NCBI GenBank assembly: GCA_031376285.1
Contig: JANMDN010000013.1
Span: 62,001 to 126,000, forward strand
DNA length: 64,000 bases
Direction: 5' to 3'
Source: JANMDN01 sp031376285
Lineage (GTDB): Bacteria; Actinomycetota; Thermoleophilia; Miltoncostaeales; Miltoncostaeaceae
Shown: piece by piece, positions 34,565-44,150 of the stretch
How the letters are laid out: each line of letters opens with the position of its first letter
How positions within the stretch are numbered: the first letter of the stretch is position 1
Position numbers and translations under genes: made by a program
Notes under the pieces: model-generated
Told to the model about the DNA's origin: nothing
Database searches by the model: none
What the model saw: the letters and a program-made list of their open reading frames with translations, nothing else

Positions 34565-35869
34565 CTACGGTCCGAGCAGTGCGGCAGGCACGACCGCGAT
34601 TCCGTCCGCTCGGCGGTACGCCTCGCGACCGGTGGTGACGATGACCGCGTCGACTAGTTCGTCGCCGAGCTGTGTTTTGAGCCAGTGGAGGTGGCGAACA
34701 TCGCGGTCGGAGATCGCTGCGGCGAGTTTGACTTCGATGGCGACGACGCGTCCGTCGCCTCGCTCCACGATGAGGTCGACCTCGTGGTCTCCGCGGTGGG
34801 TGCGCAGATGCCCGACCCGAGCCTCCGCGGCCTGCGCGCATACGCGAACGCTCAGCGTCACGAGTGCTTCGAAAAGTGCCCCGAGGAGCGTTCCGTCTCG
34901 GCGCACCGGTGGGCCGGCGTCTTGACCGCCGAGTAACGCCCCCGCGTCGACGCCAAGTAACCTCGCAGCAAGGCTAGGGTCAACGAGCTGGTGCTTCGGT
35001 GCGGCCCCGAGACGCGCGACGTGACTCCGTGATGGCAGCCAAGCGGGCACCGGGTCCACGAGGTGCAGTCGTTGAAGGATGTCGTGGTACGGGCCGGTGG
35101 CGTCGCGGGACGGTTTCTCGCCTCGGCCTCCTGTCGCGGCAGTTCGGATCGTCTCAAACGATGCGGTCGTTGACGAAGCGGCGGCATAGGCCGTCAGCCA
35201 ACGCTGCAGCCCGGCGGGATTTCGCACGACGTATCCCATCTCCGGGAACTCACGCTGGACGATCCGGTCGAGATATCCATCGAGCTGTGAACGCTGAACT
35301 CGGTCCGGACCGGAGCGCAGGCCAGGCAAACCGGAGCGGACTATCTCGTCGACATAGACCTCAAGTGTGACGTCGGTCGTCGCTTCGATCGGCGGTGTGC
35401 CGCCTGTGAGGAGGCGGGCGAGGCTGACGCCGGAACGGAGCCCACGCTCGGCGAGTGAAAGTGGGCGCATTCGGACGACGACGATCCGACCCGCACCAGA
35501 GTGAACCGCCACCCCCGGAGCCGGGGGTGACCCCGTGAGAAGAAACGTCCCAGGCTTGGCACCATCGTCAACTGCCCGGCGAACGACATCGAACGCTGGC
35601 GGATACCGTTGCCACTCGTCGATGAGGATTGGCCGGCTTCCAGACGTGAGTCGTCCTGGGGCCGCCGCAACGAGCTCGCGAGCTTCGGGATCATCGAGGC
35701 GATACACGGTCGCCGCACGTCGCAGCGCGGTCGCGGTCTTGCCGACGCCTTTCGCTCCCTCAAGTGAGACAGCCGGCAGGTGCGGCAAGAGAATGTCCAG
35801 TTCGTCATCGACGATCCGAGAGCGGTAGGTGCTGTCCATCGTGGCTACCATACCATTGCGCAGCATCAA
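34565..35869 (-). CDS. AAA ATPase with DUF4143 nuclease-like domain
   Basis: The protein of up to 434 residues has Walker A EGAKGVGKTATA near residue 38, a Walker B-like ILIDEWQRYP, and a C-terminal DUF4143 region. Its end (HRGDHEVDLIVERGDGRVVA then IEVK) has the D-x(n)-ExK arrangement of PD-(D/E)xK nucleases. Such proteins are widespread, mobile-looking ATPases of unclear role. The start is uncertain: ATG 35869, 35851 or 35839 are all possible, none has a good ribosome site, and family members usually begin near the last. A palindromic repeat copy lies 224 bases upstream. Confidence 0.82.
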   Translation of the reverse strand: MMLRNGMVATMDSTYRSRIVDDELDILLPHLPAVSLEGAKGVGKTATALRRAATVYRLDDPEARELVAAAPGRLTSGSRPILIDEWQRYPPAFDVVRRAVDDGAKPGTFLLTGSPPAPGVAVHSGAGRIVVVRMRPLSLAERGLRSGVSLARLLTGGTPPIEATTDVTLEVYVDEIVRSGLPGLRSGPDRVQRSQLDGYLDRIVQREFPEMGYVVRNPAGLQRWLTAYAAASSTTASFETIRTAATGGRGEKPSRDATGPYHDILQRLHLVDPVPAWLPSRSHVARLGAAPKHQLVDPSLAARLLGVDAGALLGGQDAGPPVRRDGTLLGALFEALVTLSVRVCAQAAEARVGHLRTHRGDHEVDLIVERGDGRVVAIEVKLAAAISDRDVRHLHWLKTQLGDELVDAVIVTTGREAYRRADGIAVVPAALLGP

Positions 35870-36206
35870 AGCCGACAGTTTCGCGTTAGCAAAACCCGCA
35901 CGAACGCGTGAACTCGCCCACGCTTCGTTCGGCCGACGGGCAGGGTCGGTCCCAGCGACGCTGGGGCTCCGCGCTCTGGGCGCTGAGCAGTCAGGTCTTG
36001 CGTTTGACCTACGCCAAATGCTTCAGCGACGACAAGAGCTGGCTGTGGTGCTTCGCGACGTCAGTGGTTCTCGGACCCGCGTGCGGGAACTCCTTGACTG
36101 TCAAAAAAGGGGCCATTCTTGACAGTCAAGGGTCTTGCAATGCGAGACGTGCCTGCTCACGTCGTCGTCAGGTGTGACATCCGTGGCTTTGTGAGAGATT
36201 CCGTTC
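35870..36206. other. Intergenic region with repeat copy A
   Basis: No gene is supported in this 337-base stretch. It contains the 38-bp palindromic repeat at 36093-36130 and presumably the promoter of the ThDP enzyme gene. Confidence 0.4.
36093..36130. repeat. 38-bp palindromic repeat, copy A
   Basis: Arms CTTGACTGTCAA (36093-36104) and TTGACAGTCAAG (36119-36130) are perfect reverse complements around a 14-base centre containing GGGGCCAT. Copies with the same arms, length and centre occur at 45645 and 62237. Confidence 0.85.
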
Positions 36207-37874
36207 GTGGCGATGACCGGAGCCGATTGGTTGCTCGACGCGCTCGCCGCCGAGGGTGTCGACCTGCTATTCGGCAATCCCGGCTCGACCGAGCTTCCCC
36301 TCGTTGACGCCCTCCCTCGCCAGGACCGTGTTCGCTACGTCCTTGGGCTCCACGAGCACGCCGTTCTCGGAATGGCCGACGGCCACGCGCAAGCAAGCGG
36401 CCAGTTGACGGCGGTGAACATCCACGTGCAGCCCGGCCTTGCCAACGGCCTGGCAGGTGTTCTGAACGCGCAACGCGCTCGCGTGCCCATGCTCGTCACG
36501 GTGGGTCAGCAAGTACGCGAGCTTCTGCCGTCTGGACCGTTTCTGGGTGGCGAGCTGGTCGCGATGGCCGCTCCCGTCGCGAAAGCCGCGTTCGAGGTCG
36601 AGCGACCCGAAGACCTCCCTTCGATTGTCTCCCGCGCCATCGCCCTCGCGCGGACTTCGCCGCAAGGACCGGTTGTCCTGAGCCTCCCGATGGAGATCCA
36701 GGACGGAGCGACCACGGCACGGCCGCACCAAACCGTGCGCGTCGAGTCGCCACCGACCGCCGACGCCGCTTCAGTGGCCACGATCGTCGCCGTCCTGAGG
36801 TCCGCCCGTGCGCCCGTGATCCTTGCTGGCGACGGCATCGCCCATGTGGACGCGGCCGGCTGGGTCATCGGCCTCGCTGAGCGCCTCGGCGCGCCAATCC
36901 ACGGAGAGCCATTCGCCAGCCGAGCGTCGATCCCGACGACCGCTCGGCTTTGGGCTGGTCCGCTCCCCGGTTTCGGTTCGGAGATCCACGCGAGGATCGA
37001 GGAGTTCGACGTCGTTCTCGCACTCGGTATGCCGGTCTTTCGACTCTTCGGCACGAGCCCGGGACCGGCCCTCCCTGAGGGCTGCCGGTTGATCCACATC
37101 GATGTCGACCCCCTTGAGGTCGGACGAAGCCAGCCGACGGAGATCGGGTGCGTCGCATGCCCGGGAGCGACCAGTCGAGTGATCCTCCAGGCCCTTGGTC
37201 CCCCACGGCCCGGATGGTCGTCGCGCGGGGTCCAGTGGGCGAACCGGATCGCAGAGACCCGCCGCCGGACACGACGCGCCGTCCGAAACGATCAGGGCGC
37301 CGGTTCGATCAGCCCAAATGCATTCGCGCTGGCGATTGCCGACTCGGTTGGCCCGAGGGACCTCGTCGTCGAGGAGGCGCTCACAAGTGGCCGCGCGCTG
37401 CGCGGCCTGCTTGATCGGCGCCCTGGTTCATGGCTCGCCCACCGGGGGAGCGCGCTCGGGTGGGGACTTCCCGCCGCCGTCGGCGCATCCCTCGCGCGCC
37501 CTGACCGGCGTGTGCTCTGCCTACAGGGCGACGGCGGGGTGCTCTTCGGAATCCACGCCCTTTGGACCGCCGTTCGCGAGGGCGCGCCCGTCGCGCTCGT
37601 CGTCGCCGACAACGCCGGCTACGCGATCCTGCGGGCCGGGCTCGAAGGGCTCACCGGCCGCTCCGGCGTCAACTGGCCCGGCCTTGACACACCCGGGATC
37701 GACCTCGTCCAAATCGCTCGAGGCTTCGGGGCCTCGGCCGTACGAGTCGACGACGCGGGAAGCTTGCCAGACGCCCTACGTGATCTCTGGCGGCGGACCG
37801 CCGACGGCCCCGCCGTACTCGTCGCCGGAGTGGAAGCTCGCGCGGCGCCGGTGGGGTATCCGCTCGATTCCTGA
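36207..37874 (+). CDS. ThDP-dependent decarboxylase, benzoylformate-decarboxylase-like
   Basis: The 555-residue protein has the three domains of acetolactate-synthase-type ThDP enzymes. The N-terminus has FGNPGSTELPLVDALP and the catalytic Glu in LHEHAVLGMADGHA; the C-terminal cofactor motif is GDGGVLFGIHALWTAVREGA followed by the Asn in VVADNAGY. FGNPGSTELP points to the benzoylformate decarboxylase/oxalyl-CoA-decarboxylase side of the family rather than true acetolactate synthase. No regulatory subunit gene is adjacent. The 2-oxo-acid substrate is unknown. GTG 36207 or ATG 36213 may be the start. Confidence 0.85.
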   Translation: MAMTGADWLLDALAAEGVDLLFGNPGSTELPLVDALPRQDRVRYVLGLHEHAVLGMADGHAQASGQLTAVNIHVQPGLANGLAGVLNAQRARVPMLVTVGQQVRELLPSGPFLGGELVAMAAPVAKAAFEVERPEDLPSIVSRAIALARTSPQGPVVLSLPMEIQDGATTARPHQTVRVESPPTADAASVATIVAVLRSARAPVILAGDGIAHVDAAGWVIGLAERLGAPIHGEPFASRASIPTTARLWAGPLPGFGSEIHARIEEFDVVLALGMPVFRLFGTSPGPALPEGCRLIHIDVDPLEVGRSQPTEIGCVACPGATSRVILQALGPPRPGWSSRGVQWANRIAETRRRTRRAVRNDQGAGSISPNAFALAIADSVGPRDLVVEEALTSGRALRGLLDRRPGSWLAHRGSALGWGLPAAVGASLARPDRRVLCLQGDGGVLFGIHALWTAVREGAPVALVVADNAGYAILRAGLEGLTGRSGVNWPGLDTPGIDLVQIARGFGASAVRVDDAGSLPDALRDLWRRTADGPAVLVAGVEARAAPVGYPLDS

Positions 37875-37960
37875 GTCGCTACGTGCGGGCGTGAACGGCC
37901 GTTTGGTGGCCAGTACCCAACCCGGTCAAGTTTTCTGCCCGGCGTGTCGAGGTTGGGGCC

Positions 37961-40408
37961 ATGAGACTCCACTCGCACGATCGAACTGCTCGTTCCCTCA
38001 ATGCCCGCGCAAGGATCGTGCGGTTCTTCATGGCAGGAATCGGGGCCGCTGCATGTGCCTCGTCTCCGGCGTTCGCGGGGCCTCCAGCGGGATTTTCCGT
38101 GACAACGGTGGCCTCGGGTTTCGAACTGCCGACCGCCCATACGTACGCATCTGACGGCCGCCTGTTCGTCGCAGAAAAGAGCGGCCGGGTGTTCGTCCAG
38201 CAGCCGGGCCTCGGCGGAGCCCGATCGACGTTCCTCGATCTGCGCGCGTCGGTCAACGACTACGGCGAACGCGGGCTCACCGGGATCGCGCTCGACCGGG
38301 ATTTCGCGTCCAACCGGCGGATGTACCTCCTCTACGTCGCCGAGCAGTCGACGTCGAACCCCGATAGCAGCGAGGCCGCAATTGGTCGCGTGATGCGCGT
38401 CGAGGGCTCGTCGTCCAACCCGAACGTCGAAGATTCGAGCAAACGCGCCGTCCTCCTCACGGGGTTTCAGGCCGGGGCGCCAAATCACGTCACCGGGACG
38501 ATCCGGATCGATAGCCAGAACCGAGTCCTCGCCGGCTTCGGCGACGGCAACCGCGACATCACCGCGGTCCAGAGTCTCGACCAGTTGAACGGGAAGATCG
38601 TCCGCATCGACGCGTCGACTGGGGCGGGTGTCCCCGGCAACCCTTACTACGACGCGGCCAACCCGACATCCGTGCGCTCGAAGGTCCTCGCGACGGGTTT
38701 TCGCAATCCGTTCCGCTTCACGGTCGACCCGGCCACGGGTGAGGTCTGGGTTGGCGATGTCGGCCAGAACACTTGGGAGGAACTCAACCGGATCCCGGCG
38801 ACCTGGACCAGCCCCGACCGCGAGCTGAACTTCGGCTGGCCCTGTTTCGAGGGAGGGAGCGGCACGTCAAACCCATACCCCGGCGCCAGCGCCTGGACCG
38901 GGCTCGCCAGCATCTGCGCGGGCCTGACCGGGGGGACCGCCGCGTCCCAGTATGCGTACAACCATTCCGGCTCGTCAGCCGGAGCGTCCATTACGGGCGG
39001 CCCCGTCTACCGCGGTCAGCTCTACCCATCGAGCTTCGTCGGCCGGGTGTTCTTCGCCGACTACGCCCGCGACCAGTTCCAGACCTTCACACCCGGGGGC
39101 GCCGTCGCGAGCTTCGGCAGCGCCGGCGACTGGGGGAACCCGGTTGACATCGTGAGCGATCCGAGCGGTGACATCTCCTACGTCGCGATCGGCGAGGGAG
39201 CCGTTCGAGCAATCGTCTACTCGGGGTCCAACCACCCCCCGCTGATCTCCACGTTCTCCGCGACGCCGACCTCCGGCGAACCGCCGATCCTCGTTCGCTT
39301 CGCCGCCTCCGCAACAGACTCGGATGCCGACTCGCTGACCTACAGGTGGGCCTTCGGCGACGGCAGCCCGATCGCAAATGGAGCGGCCGTCGAGCACGTC
39401 TATTCGACGCCGGGATCCTTTGACGCGACGCTGACGGTCTCGGACGGGCGAGCTGGCGGCACGACAACCAAGGTGACACGCATCGACGCCGGTAACAATG
39501 CGCCGAAGGTTTCCATCAAGCTGGGCGCAGCACCGGCCTACCGGGTCGGGCAGGCCATCGCGTTCAGCCTCCAGGCGTCCGATCCGGAAGACGGCGCGCT
39601 CAACGGCTCGTCGGTGACATGGCGGGTCTCGCGCGTGCATCTCGCGCACTCCCACCCAGTGACAAGCGGGACCGGGATTACGGGATCGCTTGTCGTGGAC
39701 GATCACGGTGATGACCCGGGCTATCTCGAGCTCGTCGCACGCGCCACCGATCGCTACGGCTCGAGCGCGCAGGCCACGGTCCGCCTCGACCCCGAGCGTG
39801 TCCAGGTTCAAATCACCGGCCCAGCCGGCGCCGCGACCATCAACGTCGACGGTGAGGACCACCTCACGCCGTTTCGACTCAGCTCGGTCATTGGCGGCTC
39901 GCACCGAATCGTCGCCGCGGCCCTCAGCAAAGGGCAGGCATTCTCGGGCTGGCAGATCTTCGGGCGGGCGGTCGCCGCGCGCGAAACCGAGTTCACAACC
40001 CCGGCCTCAGGCGGAAGCATCGTGGCCCGCTACGGAGCCTCTGGCGACGCGGCCCGCGGGCCGAACAGCACAGCGGCAATCGGGGGTAAGACCGGAAGTA
40101 CCCGAACCGTGAGAGTCAAGGTTGCGCGCGGCCCTGGATGGATCGCGGCATCGGTGACCTCGCGTGTTCGCGGTCAGATGACCGTCGTCTTCACCTCAGG
40201 AAAGCGGCGTGTCGGGCAGTGCCAAGGTATCCAGGTCAAGGCGAACCGGGTCGCCACTTGCCGCGTGACCTCAGACTCCGTTGGGCGAGGCGCGGTCGAG
40301 GCGACCGCCGTCGTGCGTACCGCGGCGGGTCGCAATCTCCGGTCGCGGTTTGTCCTTCGGGCCGCCGCGCTTACCGAGCGCGCTGCCAGCCTGCGCGGTC
40401 GGTGGTGA
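37961..40408 (+). CDS. Secreted glucose/sorbosone dehydrogenase with PKD domain
   Basis: The 815-residue protein starts with an export signal (RFFMAGIGAAACASSPAFAG). Residues ~45-425 form a six-bladed PQQ-type sugar dehydrogenase propeller: SGFELPTAHTYASDGRLFVA, ERGLTGIALDRDF, GTGFRNPFRF-like ATGFRNPFRFTVDP, WVGDVGQNTWEELNRI and AYNHSGSSAGASITGGPVYR. Then come a PKD domain (~430-515, RWAFGDGSPIANGAAVEHVY), further beta-rich segments and a basic C-terminus. The typical PQQ-binding signature was not checked residue by residue. It is probably a surface or secreted carbohydrate oxidase or binding protein. It overlaps the convergent Ig-like gene by 38 bases. Confidence 0.83.
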   Translation: MRLHSHDRTARSLNARARIVRFFMAGIGAAACASSPAFAGPPAGFSVTTVASGFELPTAHTYASDGRLFVAEKSGRVFVQQPGLGGARSTFLDLRASVNDYGERGLTGIALDRDFASNRRMYLLYVAEQSTSNPDSSEAAIGRVMRVEGSSSNPNVEDSSKRAVLLTGFQAGAPNHVTGTIRIDSQNRVLAGFGDGNRDITAVQSLDQLNGKIVRIDASTGAGVPGNPYYDAANPTSVRSKVLATGFRNPFRFTVDPATGEVWVGDVGQNTWEELNRIPATWTSPDRELNFGWPCFEGGSGTSNPYPGASAWTGLASICAGLTGGTAASQYAYNHSGSSAGASITGGPVYRGQLYPSSFVGRVFFADYARDQFQTFTPGGAVASFGSAGDWGNPVDIVSDPSGDISYVAIGEGAVRAIVYSGSNHPPLISTFSATPTSGEPPILVRFAASATDSDADSLTYRWAFGDGSPIANGAAVEHVYSTPGSFDATLTVSDGRAGGTTTKVTRIDAGNNAPKVSIKLGAAPAYRVGQAIAFSLQASDPEDGALNGSSVTWRVSRVHLAHSHPVTSGTGITGSLVVDDHGDDPGYLELVARATDRYGSSAQATVRLDPERVQVQITGPAGAATINVDGEDHLTPFRLSSVIGGSHRIVAAALSKGQAFSGWQIFGRAVAARETEFTTPASGGSIVARYGASGDAARGPNSTAAIGGKTGSTRTVRVKVARGPGWIAASVTSRVRGQMTVVFTSGKRRVGQCQGIQVKANRVATCRVTSDSVGRGAVEATAVVRTAAGRNLRSRFVLRAAALTERAASLRGRW

Positions 40409-41339
40409 TCAACCGAACGGCGCCCCGGTCGATCCAGACGGGGCGCCGCAGGTTGGTCGGCACGATCACCCGAAGCCGGACCGAGCGCCCGAGTCGCTCG
40501 GCGCCAACCACAAGGAGCCGACGCGGCCCCTCGCTCGGCGAAACGATCCGGACGGTCGCCGACTTCGGATCGAATGCAGCCCGCACGCGGGCGCGGCGCG
40601 TCACGATCCCGACGAGCGCCTTCCCCGACGAAGGTGCCGGGAAGGTCGGGAGCGAACCCGGCTCCGGGACGGGTTGTGACTGGATACGCACCGGGTAGAT
40701 GACTTCCCTGGCGCCGGTCGAGATTCCCTCGAGGCTCGGGAGCACCTCGAGGACGAACGCGGCGTCGTGGGTACCGGCGAGGTCACGCATCCGGACGCGG
40801 TAGCGCAGCGACGCGCGCGACTGCGTCGGCGCTCCGTCGATGACTCCTGTGGCGAGGTTCAGCTCGAGACCGGCCGGCAGCGCGGGCGAGATCGAAAAGG
40901 TCGCCGCCCCGCGAGCCCGAACACCAGGGGTGAGTCGCAGCTCCTCACCGACGCGGGCGAGGACCGTTGGCACGTAGTCCACGCTCGACGCCGCCGGTTC
41001 GACTGCGAGGGTCATCGTCGCAAACGTCACGGCGCCGTCGGAATCGACGACCGAGATCACATACGGGCGAGGGGTGCTCACTCTGCTGGCGGTGCCACTG
41101 AGGACACCGGTCGATGCGTCGAGGACGAGTCCACTCGGAAGCGACGGAGTGATCGCGAAGCGCGGCTCCCCACCGGGGCTAAGCCCGGGCGTCACCTGGA
41201 GTGACTCGCCGGCTTTGAGGCTGACAGCAGCCGGATAGTTAGCGGTGACCATGGCAATGGCCGCGGGCGCGACGGTAGCGCTCAGGACGGCGCCGATGGC
41301 GAGGGAGCGCGTGATGACTTGGTGGTTCAGGGGAGTAAT
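40371..41339 (-). CDS. Secreted Ig-like (He_PIG) protein with no standard start
   Basis: Two He_PIG-type Ig-like domains are visible (FAITPSLPSGLVLDASTGVL then SGTA; ATFSISPALPAGLELNLATG then VIDGAP), followed by a basic beta-rich C-terminus. The first ATG in frame is at 41252, but the frame upstream encodes an obvious signal peptide, ITRSLAIGAVLSATVAPAAI, reaching back to about 41339. No ATG, GTG or TTG lies between the upstream stop at 41379-41381 and that peptide, only ATT 41339 and CTG 41330. Either an unusual start is used or the true start was lost by a frameshift. The outer ATT is given here. It overlaps the sugar dehydrogenase gene tail to tail. Confidence 0.7.
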   Translation of the reverse strand: MTPLNHQVITRSLAIGAVLSATVAPAAIAMVTANYPAAVSLKAGESLQVTPGLSPGGEPRFAITPSLPSGLVLDASTGVLSGTASRVSTPRPYVISVVDSDGAVTFATMTLAVEPAASSVDYVPTVLARVGEELRLTPGVRARGAATFSISPALPAGLELNLATGVIDGAPTQSRASLRYRVRMRDLAGTHDAAFVLEVLPSLEGISTGAREVIYPVRIQSQPVPEPGSLPTFPAPSSGKALVGIVTRRARVRAAFDPKSATVRIVSPSEGPRRLLVVGAERLGRSVRLRVIVPTNLRRPVWIDRGAVRLITTDRAGWQRAR

Positions 41340-41442
41340 GGCAGCCGCGCGTTTCGGCGAATTAGGAAGTTTTTGAGCTTAGCGTCTCTGCCGGACGCGA
41401 CCGCGGGGCGTCGCTACGCTTCGAGCCCGACGAGGAGGACAT

Positions 41443-42453
41443 GTGGGCCAGATTGATATGCGAGCGCTCGGTTCACACGGTCCGACGATCACGACCGTTG
41501 GCTTCGGCGCATGGGCGGTCGGCGGGGATTGGCTCTTTGGTTGGGGCGACCAAGACGATCGCGAGTCGATCGCCGCCATTCATCGCGCCCTCGACCTCGG
41601 CATCAACTGGATCGACACCGCCGCCGTCTACGGGCTGGGGCACTCTGAGGAGGTCGTGCGGCGTGCGCTCGACGGGATATCCGAGCGGCCCCTCGTGTTC
41701 ACCAAGTGCGGGCTGGTCTGGGACGTCGGCGCCGAGCGCCCGAGACCCCTCGAAAACCTTCAGCCGGTCGAGATTCGCCGAGAGTGCGAGGACTCACTCC
41801 GCCGCCTTGGCGTCGACCAGATCGACCTCTACCAGTTTCACTGGCCTGACGAGACCGGCACGCCGATCGAGGAATCGTGGTCGACGATGTCCGATCTCGT
41901 CACCGAAGGAAAGGTGCGCTTTGCCGGCGTCTCGAACTTCGATGCCGAGCTGCTCGCGCGCTGCGAGGCGATCATGCACGTCGACAGCCTTCAGCCGCCG
42001 TTCAACGCGATTCAGCGCGGGTTTGGGGCTGAGACGCTCGACTGGTGTCGGGAGCACGGGACCGGCGTGATCGTCTACAGCCCGATGATGTCAGGCCTTC
42101 TCACCGGTCGCTTCTCAACCGAGCGCATGGCGAGCCTTCCGGAGACGGACTGGCGCCACGGCTTCGAGGAGTTCCAGGAGCCGAGACTCTCGCGCAACCT
42201 CGCCCTTGCGGAGGCGATGCGCCCGATCGCGGAGCGCCACGGCGTCACCGTTGCCTCGGTGGCGGTCGCGTGGACGCTTGCGTGGGACGGTGTCACCGGG
42301 GCGATCGTCGGGGCGCGGAGCGCCGAGCAGGTTGACGGTTGGATCGCTGGCGGGTCGCTTTCGCTTTCGCCTGACGAGCTTGACGAGCTTTCAGTTGCAA
42401 TCGTCGCGAGCGGAGCCGGCGCAGGTCCGTCTCGTCCCCTCCCCGCGGGATGA
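41443..42453 (+). CDS. Aldo/keto reductase
   Basis: The 336-residue protein has the family pattern: GFGAWAVGGDW near the start, INWIDTAAVYGLGHSEEVVRR with catalytic Asp and Tyr, FTKCG in place of the usual Lys region, QIDLYQFHWPDE with the active-site His, VRFAGVSNFDAELL and the C-terminal NADPH site GAIVGARSAEQV. It reduces aldehydes or ketones, substrate unknown. GTG 41443 is set by GAGGAGG just upstream. The last 160 bases overlap the beta-propeller gene on the other strand. Confidence 0.9.
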   Translation: MGQIDMRALGSHGPTITTVGFGAWAVGGDWLFGWGDQDDRESIAAIHRALDLGINWIDTAAVYGLGHSEEVVRRALDGISERPLVFTKCGLVWDVGAERPRPLENLQPVEIRRECEDSLRRLGVDQIDLYQFHWPDETGTPIEESWSTMSDLVTEGKVRFAGVSNFDAELLARCEAIMHVDSLQPPFNAIQRGFGAETLDWCREHGTGVIVYSPMMSGLLTGRFSTERMASLPETDWRHGFEEFQEPRLSRNLALAEAMRPIAERHGVTVASVAVAWTLAWDGVTGAIVGARSAEQVDGWIAGGSLSLSPDELDELSVAIVASGAGAGPSRPLPAG

Positions 42454-43663
42454 ACGCGATAACGCGCTTGCCAAGGGAGAAGTAGAACCGCGTCGGGCCG
42501 GCGCTTGCGGGAACGTAGCGCCCCAGCGCCACACCCCAGACCGACTTCCCATCAGTCAGGCGCCGCGCCGTGGTGCGCGCCCCGAGGGTTGAGTAGTACA
42601 GATATCGGCCGATCACGACGGGGCTTCCGGCGATCCCGCTCGGTTCCTTGATCTGCCACCGCACCGCGCCGGTCGCGAGGTCGAGTGCCATCAGGCGACC
42701 GTTGTAGGACCCGATGAACGCTGTCCCTCTTGCGATGGCCGCGGTCGCGTAGCCCTGGCCGCCGATCTCGCGCGCCCAGAGTTTCTGGCCGGTCGAGGCG
42801 CGCAGTGCGCGAACCTTGCCGGCGCGTGACGCGATGACGATCGTGCCGGCTGAGATTGACGGGCTGGCATAGAAGCTGTCGAAGATCCGCGGGAGGCGGA
42901 AAAAGTACTTGCGCCAGATGAGGCGGCCCGTTTCCGCGTCGAGCGCGTAGATGCCACCATCGTAGGACGAGACGTAGAGCCGACCGTCTACGACGACGGG
43001 CGCGGCCTTCACTGCGCCGCCCGTGCGAAACGCCCACTTCAGGCGGCCCGTTGCCGCGTCGAGCGCGTACATCCGGTGGTCTGATGATCCGATGTAGAGC
43101 ACGCCACCGGTGGCAAGCGGGGACGACTCGACCGGGCCCCCGGTCCGAAACCGCCAGATGAGCTTGCCGTTGTCGCGGCGGAGGGCGCGAATCACCCGGT
43201 CGAAGCTCGCGATGAACACTCGCTGGCCGTCGATCGCGGGCGAGGAGGCCGACCGCGCGGTGCTTCGGTACCACCACCAGACCCTCCCGGACTTCGGGTT
43301 AATCGCATAGGTCCCGCGCCGGTTGACGTTCACATAAACGGCGCCGCCGCCGACCACCGGTGGAAACTCGACGAGGCGGGTGAGGTTGCGCGCCCACAGG
43401 GCCTTGCCCGGGACCGCGAGGTTGAGTCCCGATCCATCTGATGCCCGGCTTCCGTCGCGCCCGAAGGTTGGCCACGGAAGGGCCTCAGCCTTCCAAAGAG
43501 CGCTGGTATCGGGGCGCTCGATGGTGTCGGTCAGCTGATCGGCGACCGGAGCGGTCTCGATGCCAACCCGAGGTGTCCGCCCGATCAGAAGGACGGCCAC
43601 GACGGCTCCCGCGATGGCGAGACCCCCGGCAACCCCCGCGGTGATGATCGTGCGCCGACGCAT
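42293..43663 (-). CDS. Membrane-anchored PQQ-like beta-propeller protein
   Basis: The 456-residue product has an N-terminal helix (RRRTIITAGVAGGLAIAGAV) and a seven-to-eight-bladed propeller of PQQ/BamB type with repeated blade phrases: VYVNVNRRGTYAINPKSGRV, VFIASFDRVIRALRRDNGKL, LYIGSSDHRMYALDAATGRL and LYVSSYDGGIYALDAETGRL. ATG 43663 is used because it opens directly on the anchor. The last ~45 residues are a basic tail (RRLRSRRLQLKARQ) that lies antisense to the end of the aldo/keto reductase gene and is not part of the propeller. The role is unknown, perhaps a scaffold outside the membrane. Confidence 0.8.
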   Translation of the reverse strand: MRRRTIITAGVAGGLAIAGAVVAVLLIGRTPRVGIETAPVADQLTDTIERPDTSALWKAEALPWPTFGRDGSRASDGSGLNLAVPGKALWARNLTRLVEFPPVVGGGAVYVNVNRRGTYAINPKSGRVWWWYRSTARSASSPAIDGQRVFIASFDRVIRALRRDNGKLIWRFRTGGPVESSPLATGGVLYIGSSDHRMYALDAATGRLKWAFRTGGAVKAAPVVVDGRLYVSSYDGGIYALDAETGRLIWRKYFFRLPRIFDSFYASPSISAGTIVIASRAGKVRALRASTGQKLWAREIGGQGYATAAIARGTAFIGSYNGRLMALDLATGAVRWQIKEPSGIAGSPVVIGRYLYYSTLGARTTARRLTDGKSVWGVALGRYVPASAGPTRFYFSLGKRVIAFIPRGGDETDLRRLRSRRLQLKARQARQAKAKATRQRSNRQPARRSAPRRSPR

Positions 43664-43703
43664 CGACCCGTCAGTGTAGGGGGAACGCCGGGGCGCCTGA
43701 GCC

Positions 43704-44150
43704 CTACCCGGTGAGGCCCTCGACGAGGCCGACGAGCGTCGTAATCGGCACCTTGTCGATGATCCTCTCGAAGAGGCCGGCCGTCCGCGAACCCACCGCG
43801 TCGTGGCTTCGCGCCTCGTCGAGCGCGCGTCGGAGCCCACCTCGAACCGCCGTCTCGATAGCCTCGTCGGTCAGGTTCTGCTCACGGGCAAACGATGCCC
43901 GCTCCTGCTCATTTCGCAACGCCAGAACGAGATCCTCGCGACCGACCTTCAGCTCGCAGGCGGCCCCGTCGAGGGCCGAGATCAGCATCTGTTCGGTGAG
44001 TGCCTGGGTGCCCTGCGGGTCGCGCCACGGACGTTCGATGCACGGGTCGGCGGTCTTGGTGGGCGTGAAGCGCCCGCCTCCGAGGGCCGCGTAGCCGCCC
44101 GCAAGGACCGCGCCTGCGGCGACCGCCGCGATGATCGGAGCGTTTCTCAC
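43704..44150 (-). CDS. Small membrane-anchored protein of unknown function
   Basis: The 148-residue product has one N-terminal helix (MRNAPIIAAVAAGAVLAGGY) and a soluble, helical region with two cysteines (DPCIERPW, GAACELKVG). I do not recognise the family. GTG 44150 overlaps the stop of the MFS transporter gene (GTGA), so it is co-translated with it and may be an accessory. The propeller gene follows on the same strand after 40 bases. Confidence 0.7.
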   Translation of the reverse strand: MRNAPIIAAVAAGAVLAGGYAALGGGRFTPTKTADPCIERPWRDPQGTQALTEQMLISALDGAACELKVGREDLVLALRNEQERASFAREQNLTDEAIETAVRGGLRRALDEARSHDAVGSRTAGLFERIIDKVPITTLVGLVEGLTG

